This document shows, piece after piece, positions 56,301 to 61,400 of a DNA stretch of 64,000 nucleotides. Location of the stretch: contig VSDK01003948.1 of NCBI GenBank assembly GCA_009767595.1, positions 687,867-751,866 of the forward strand, in the 5' to 3' direction. Each line of letters begins with the position of its first letter. The first letter of the stretch is position 1. The translations under genes were made by a program, and so were the position numbers. This DNA is from Symbiodinium kawagutii. Its lineage: Eukaryota; Sar; Dinophyceae; Suessiales; Symbiodiniaceae. Below the pieces are notes generated by a model. It was not told the DNA's origin. It was given only the letters and a program-made list of their open reading frames with translations, and searched no databases.

Positions 56301-59300
56301 CACCAGTATCTACTATCGGTTGTTCGCTGGGATCAGGGCCGGCCAGATTTTGTCTCAGTTTGCCAGACATGCTGATAGTCTTCAATGTGGTTTCCTGAAG
56401 GGTCACCAGGCCTCCGATGTGTGGTATTTTGTGGGTGTGGCACTGGAATTGGCCACGCATCAGGCGGTGCCACTTTTTGGCATTGTCGCAGACCTTGTCA
56501 AGGCCTACAACACTCTTCCCAGGACTCCTGTCTTCTGGTGCCTTGAGTTGCTTGGCGTTCCCCGTTGGTTTCTTCAAGCATGGCAGCATCATCTTGCTTT
56601 CTTTGAGCGGATTTTCGTGGTTCGTAGATGTGCAAGTTCCCCTGTGAAATCAGTTACAGGTTTTCCGGAGGGTTGTCCTTTGGCCTGCGTTGCTATGACT
56701 GCTTTGGATTTCTTCTGGCATTGGTACGTTCGTCTGGAAGTTCCACGAGTGCTTCCTCTCAGTTACGTTGACAACCTTGAGCTTGTATGTGATCGATTGG
56801 ATGATCTCTTGGCAGCCTCTCGGGCTCAACATGCTTTCTGTTCCCTCCTTGATTTGGAATTGAACTTACCTCGCCTCTATGCTTGGTCATCTACCCCCGG
56901 GGGGCGTCGTGATTTGAAACTAAGGGGTTTTCAGGTAAGCCTTGGTGAACGTGATCTTGGAGGACAGGTGATATACTGCAAACAACTGAGGAATCGTGTG
57001 CTGACAGATCGCATCGCCAATGTCCAACCTTACTTTCAGAAGCTGCGTGTGGCGAACATCCCTCAAGCAGTGAAGATTTTGAACATCATTCAGGTGTTGT
57101 GGCCAAGAGCCTTTCACGGAGTGGAAGCGGTTACTCTTGGACAGTCACATCTCACCAAGCTGCGCTCTGGGGTGATGCGTGCTTTGAAGTGGGATCGGGC
57201 GGGCGCATCGCCTGTGGTGCGGCTTAGCTTGCTGCACACCAACCTGGACCCATCCTGGCAACAACTTTGGAGAGTCACCTTGGAGTTCAGAAGACATTGT
57301 GCGAGAAATCGCACACTTCGTGACTGGTGGCAAGACTACCATGAAGGACTGACTGCCAAGGTCACCCATGGACCTTTTGGCAAGTTTCAGGCACTTTTCA
57401 ACGAGTTTGGCCTTCATGTGGACGCTCAGGGCAACATCTGGATCACCGCTCAGGCATGTGTCAACATCTTTGCGGCTACGGAATCGCTGCTTCGCAGGGT
57501 GCTTCTTCATCTTTTTCACAAGGCGGCTGCTCGTGAAGCTGCCACCCGTGTTTGATGCTCGGAAGGACGGACTGTGTGTTTGGTGCCGATGCCCAGATAC
57601 CAAGGAACATCGATACACAGTATGTAGTCACTATGACACTGTTCGAGGTGCCCACCAGGAGCTTTTCAGCTGCTGGGATGAACTTCCTCGCTCTTTCCAA
57701 TTGGCTGGCTTAGTGCCTCAGAATCCTTGGACTTTGCTGGTTTGGGAAGCGCTTATCAGTTTACCAGATCAACTGCAGAACTATGCCTTTAGCCCTTCGG
57801 GGCATGTTTGGCATGTCTTCACAGATGGCTCCTGCGATTCACCTGCGGATGAAGAAGAAGCCTTGGCTTCTTGGGCGGTTGTAGTTGCAGACAAAGGGCC
57901 ACTCAGCTCTGGGCCCCTCAAAGGTATTCAACAAAATGTGCTTCGCGCAGAAACTACTGCGGTCTTGAATGCTCTGCTTTGGATTGGCCCTCGCACCGGT
58001 GAGTTTCACTTGTGGATCGACAATCAGCTTGTGGTGGATCACCTTCGCCAGTTGCTTCAGCAGACAGAACATCCAGACGAATGGGAACACTCAGACCTGT
58101 GGCATCGAGTGGATCGCCAGCTTCGGGTCCTCTTTGTCACGGTTCATGTACACAAAGTTGCCAGCCATGTGGACGAGGCTGAAAGCCTTGATCCTTGTGA
58201 AGATTTCGCAATTCGTTGGAACTCCCTTGCAGATTTGCAGTCTCGATTGGCTCAGGGAAGTCGTCCTTCTTATTTTGTGAATCTTTGGTCTAGGTATAGT
58301 GGTTTCAGGAGACTGTGGCGTCGCCGGGTTGCTTTGTTGAGTTCTTTTCATGTTGCTATAGCAGCCAGAGACTGTCACTCAGACAACGTCGTGCAAGACG
58401 AAGATGTGCTGGAAGAGCAAGTTTCACCGCTTTCCCATTGTATAGATGCGATGCCGAATACTGCTAGTTTCCACGCACAGTTTTTGCAGTATCAGGATGA
58501 TGAGAATTTGTTTGCTATTGTACAGGATCATTTGTTTGTGAAGGTCTGCGGTTTTCTGAGCCGATGGATCGTTTCCCAGGATCAATTGGCCACCGTTATG
58601 AGACCAGTGAGCTTTGTCGAATTTTATGTTGTGGTTCGTCGTTTTCTTGGTGATCATTTGACGGGTCTTGGTGGTGGTTCTCGGTTTTGTCATCCCACCT
58701 TTTCTGCTGATTTCCGCATCTTTCGACAAATGCTCACGAAATTCTTTCAAGCGATCGGGGTGAGAGGCATGCATCCTAGTGGGCATTTAAGTGTCGTTGG
58801 TGTTCATGTCGTTCAGACCTCTGTGACTATGGGGATTGGTTTTGATGATAGTGAGTATGTTTTGTGTTCCCTGCGTGATTTTGTTGGATGCAGGCCCATT
58901 GTTAACTCCCAAGGTTTCGCCCGACCCTATCGTGTCTAATCCGATGGGTCTTTGCCTTCAGTTGCTGGTGCCGTGACCAGCCAACTATTAGCAGCGACTT
59001 TGTTCGCTATCGCCTTTGGTTCCACCTGTGGACCACCAGGCCTGCGAAAGCCGGCCTGTGGACGAACGGAAGCCGTGCGCGATATTATCCACCATTCTTG
59101 TTGGCTAATATTGACCCATAGCCATATCAAATCCTGAACTAAAAAGGTGTTAGCCACCCAGAACCACGACCATTTACCACTCCATCTCATCGCCATGCCT
59201 GGAACTGCCTGTGCCAGTCCCTCTCCTCTTCCTGCGACCAACGACCAACGGCGGACCGCCGGGCCGCTGTCTATGCCCTGACTAGAACTGAAACTTGGGG

Positions 59301-61352
59301 CAAGTTGGTTAATAGTGGTTAATAGTGGTTAATAGTGGTTATATTTGGTGAAGTTGATGATTTCATAGTGGTTAATAGCGGTTTCTACCAAGTACAGCCA
59401 TCTATAATAGTATATCAATCGTTCTAAACCATTGAATCTGCTATATATACATAACCATATAACATACAATGGATGGACCATAACATGCTTGCTTACCATG
59501 TACAATGAATGTAAGGGTTTATAACGATCTATAATAGTTATAATGGTAAACAGATGGTTCTGCTGGTTATATAGCGGTTGTGAGTTTACAAACCATAATG
59601 GTATAACTGACTATGATTATAGATAACCGGTTATACCTATATTTCGTGGTCAGTATTGAACATCAGTTGGTTAAAGTCATGATTGTACTTGAGCACAAAG
59701 AACCGAAAGATCATACCAGGTATACTGAAAGATTCATGAGTCACATGGATGGTCATGCCAAGATTGACGGTTCATCATCCTTGGTTGTTGGGATTTCTAG
59801 ACCGGTTCCGGACTAAAAGGTGAAGAAAATGCTCGCCATGTGGCCAGCTTCGATCACCCACAGGCAGTCGCCTGAGCATCACTGGCCAGAAGCAGATAGA
59901 GCTTGTCACGCTGAAGATGTAACTTGGCCAATTTGTCCTCTGGTAGACCTCTCAGCATCTCCTGAGCTTGACTGTAGAGAAAAGATGCGAAAAGCTGTCA
60001 CCTGCAGTTTGTGCTATCCTGCTATCCCGCAGTGCAACGGCAATTGGCAATCCGCATGATGCAACGTCAGTGCAACATCAAGGCACCTATCTCCATCCCC
60101 AGGCAGATCCTCTTACTGATCTTAGTGGGTTAACGGGATCCAGCAGCCATCGTGCAATTCAAGCGTCATAGAAGCAATGGTATGTGCGCTCGCGTTGTGC
60201 ATGAACCACCACCCTGGAGCTCTCCAGCAGGTAAGTAGTCACCTCGATCGCCAGAGACCTACGTCGTAGATCATGTCTCTGTCGTGCATTCATCCCTGTG
60301 ACCTGGACTTGCAGTTCGGCAATGTAGTTTGGAATCTACAAACGTCATCGACGCAAAAAAACATGCTTATATAAATGTGGAGATTTGTCCTGACCATGTA
60401 TTTACCAGATATTTACCATCATCATATCCCATATCCATGTATATATATATATATCCATAATTGATATATATATATATATATATACGTATATACGTAGATA
60501 TCTACATATATATATATATATCCATCACATCAAGCACCTTGCAAACATGCCCTCACATCGACCTGAAAACAGCTCCAAGTGGCAGATGCATCCACCAGAG
60601 TACCGGTTTCATCGAAGAACACACGGTTGTACTTGCCGAAACGCGAGGAGTTGTTGTTCCTGGCGCAGCACATGTCCCCACTGGTCGGGTGTGACGTTGG
60701 AAGATCACGCTGGTTCCTGGATGATCATCATTAGGGCTTGGGGATACCCACAGACTCACCACTGTGGTTCAAGCGTGATCATTTGGGTTTTTGCATAAAG
60801 GTATCCCCAAATCCATCTGAAACTGATCATGGTCTCGGGAAAGCCTGAATTTTTGGGGAACCTCATTGCTTCAGCAGCACCTGGAGCTTCTCACCTAGCG
60901 CACCCCGAGGGGCAGCCATCCCAGTCTCCTCATGGTCACAGCGTTTCCGAAGGATTCCAGGATGGGCTGCGCTTGCTCCACTCGTCTCTGGATCTCATCC
61001 TCGCAAGGGGTCAGCTGGTGGCTTCTGGTGTCCAAAAGTCCCATGACCCACCAGGGATGAAAAGAAATGTGCAGATTCGCAGATTCGCTTCTGAGGCAAG
61101 CTCTCTATGTTGGGAACTCCCTAATTTTGGTTTTATCAAGAACGAAAAAGATGTTGCCATGGTTTCTCAAGAACGCATAGTTTCGTTGCACAGTTCTTGA
61201 GATCGAACACATGCGAAAAAATGTATGTATTCATTGACATATATCTGTACATATATGTATACATGTGTGTGTGTGTGCATATGTATGCATCTATGTATGT
61301 ATATATGTGACATATTCACATATTCATATAGATATATATATATATACATATG

Positions 61353-61400
<48 letters not shown>

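Larger units (their letters stand above)
50999..59128 (+). mobile_element. LINE retrotransposon, antisense in a myosin intron
   Basis: An approximately 8.1-kb non-LTR element with ORF1, an APE-type endonuclease plus reverse transcriptase ORF2, and a CCHC plus RNase H ORF. The limits are taken from an imperfect duplication: aaatcctgaactaa...ttagccac...agaac at 50,960-50,998 and 59,129-59,163. That could be a diverged target-site duplication. The 5' end may be truncated. It lies between myosin exons 9 and 10, on the opposite strand. Confidence 0.85.
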
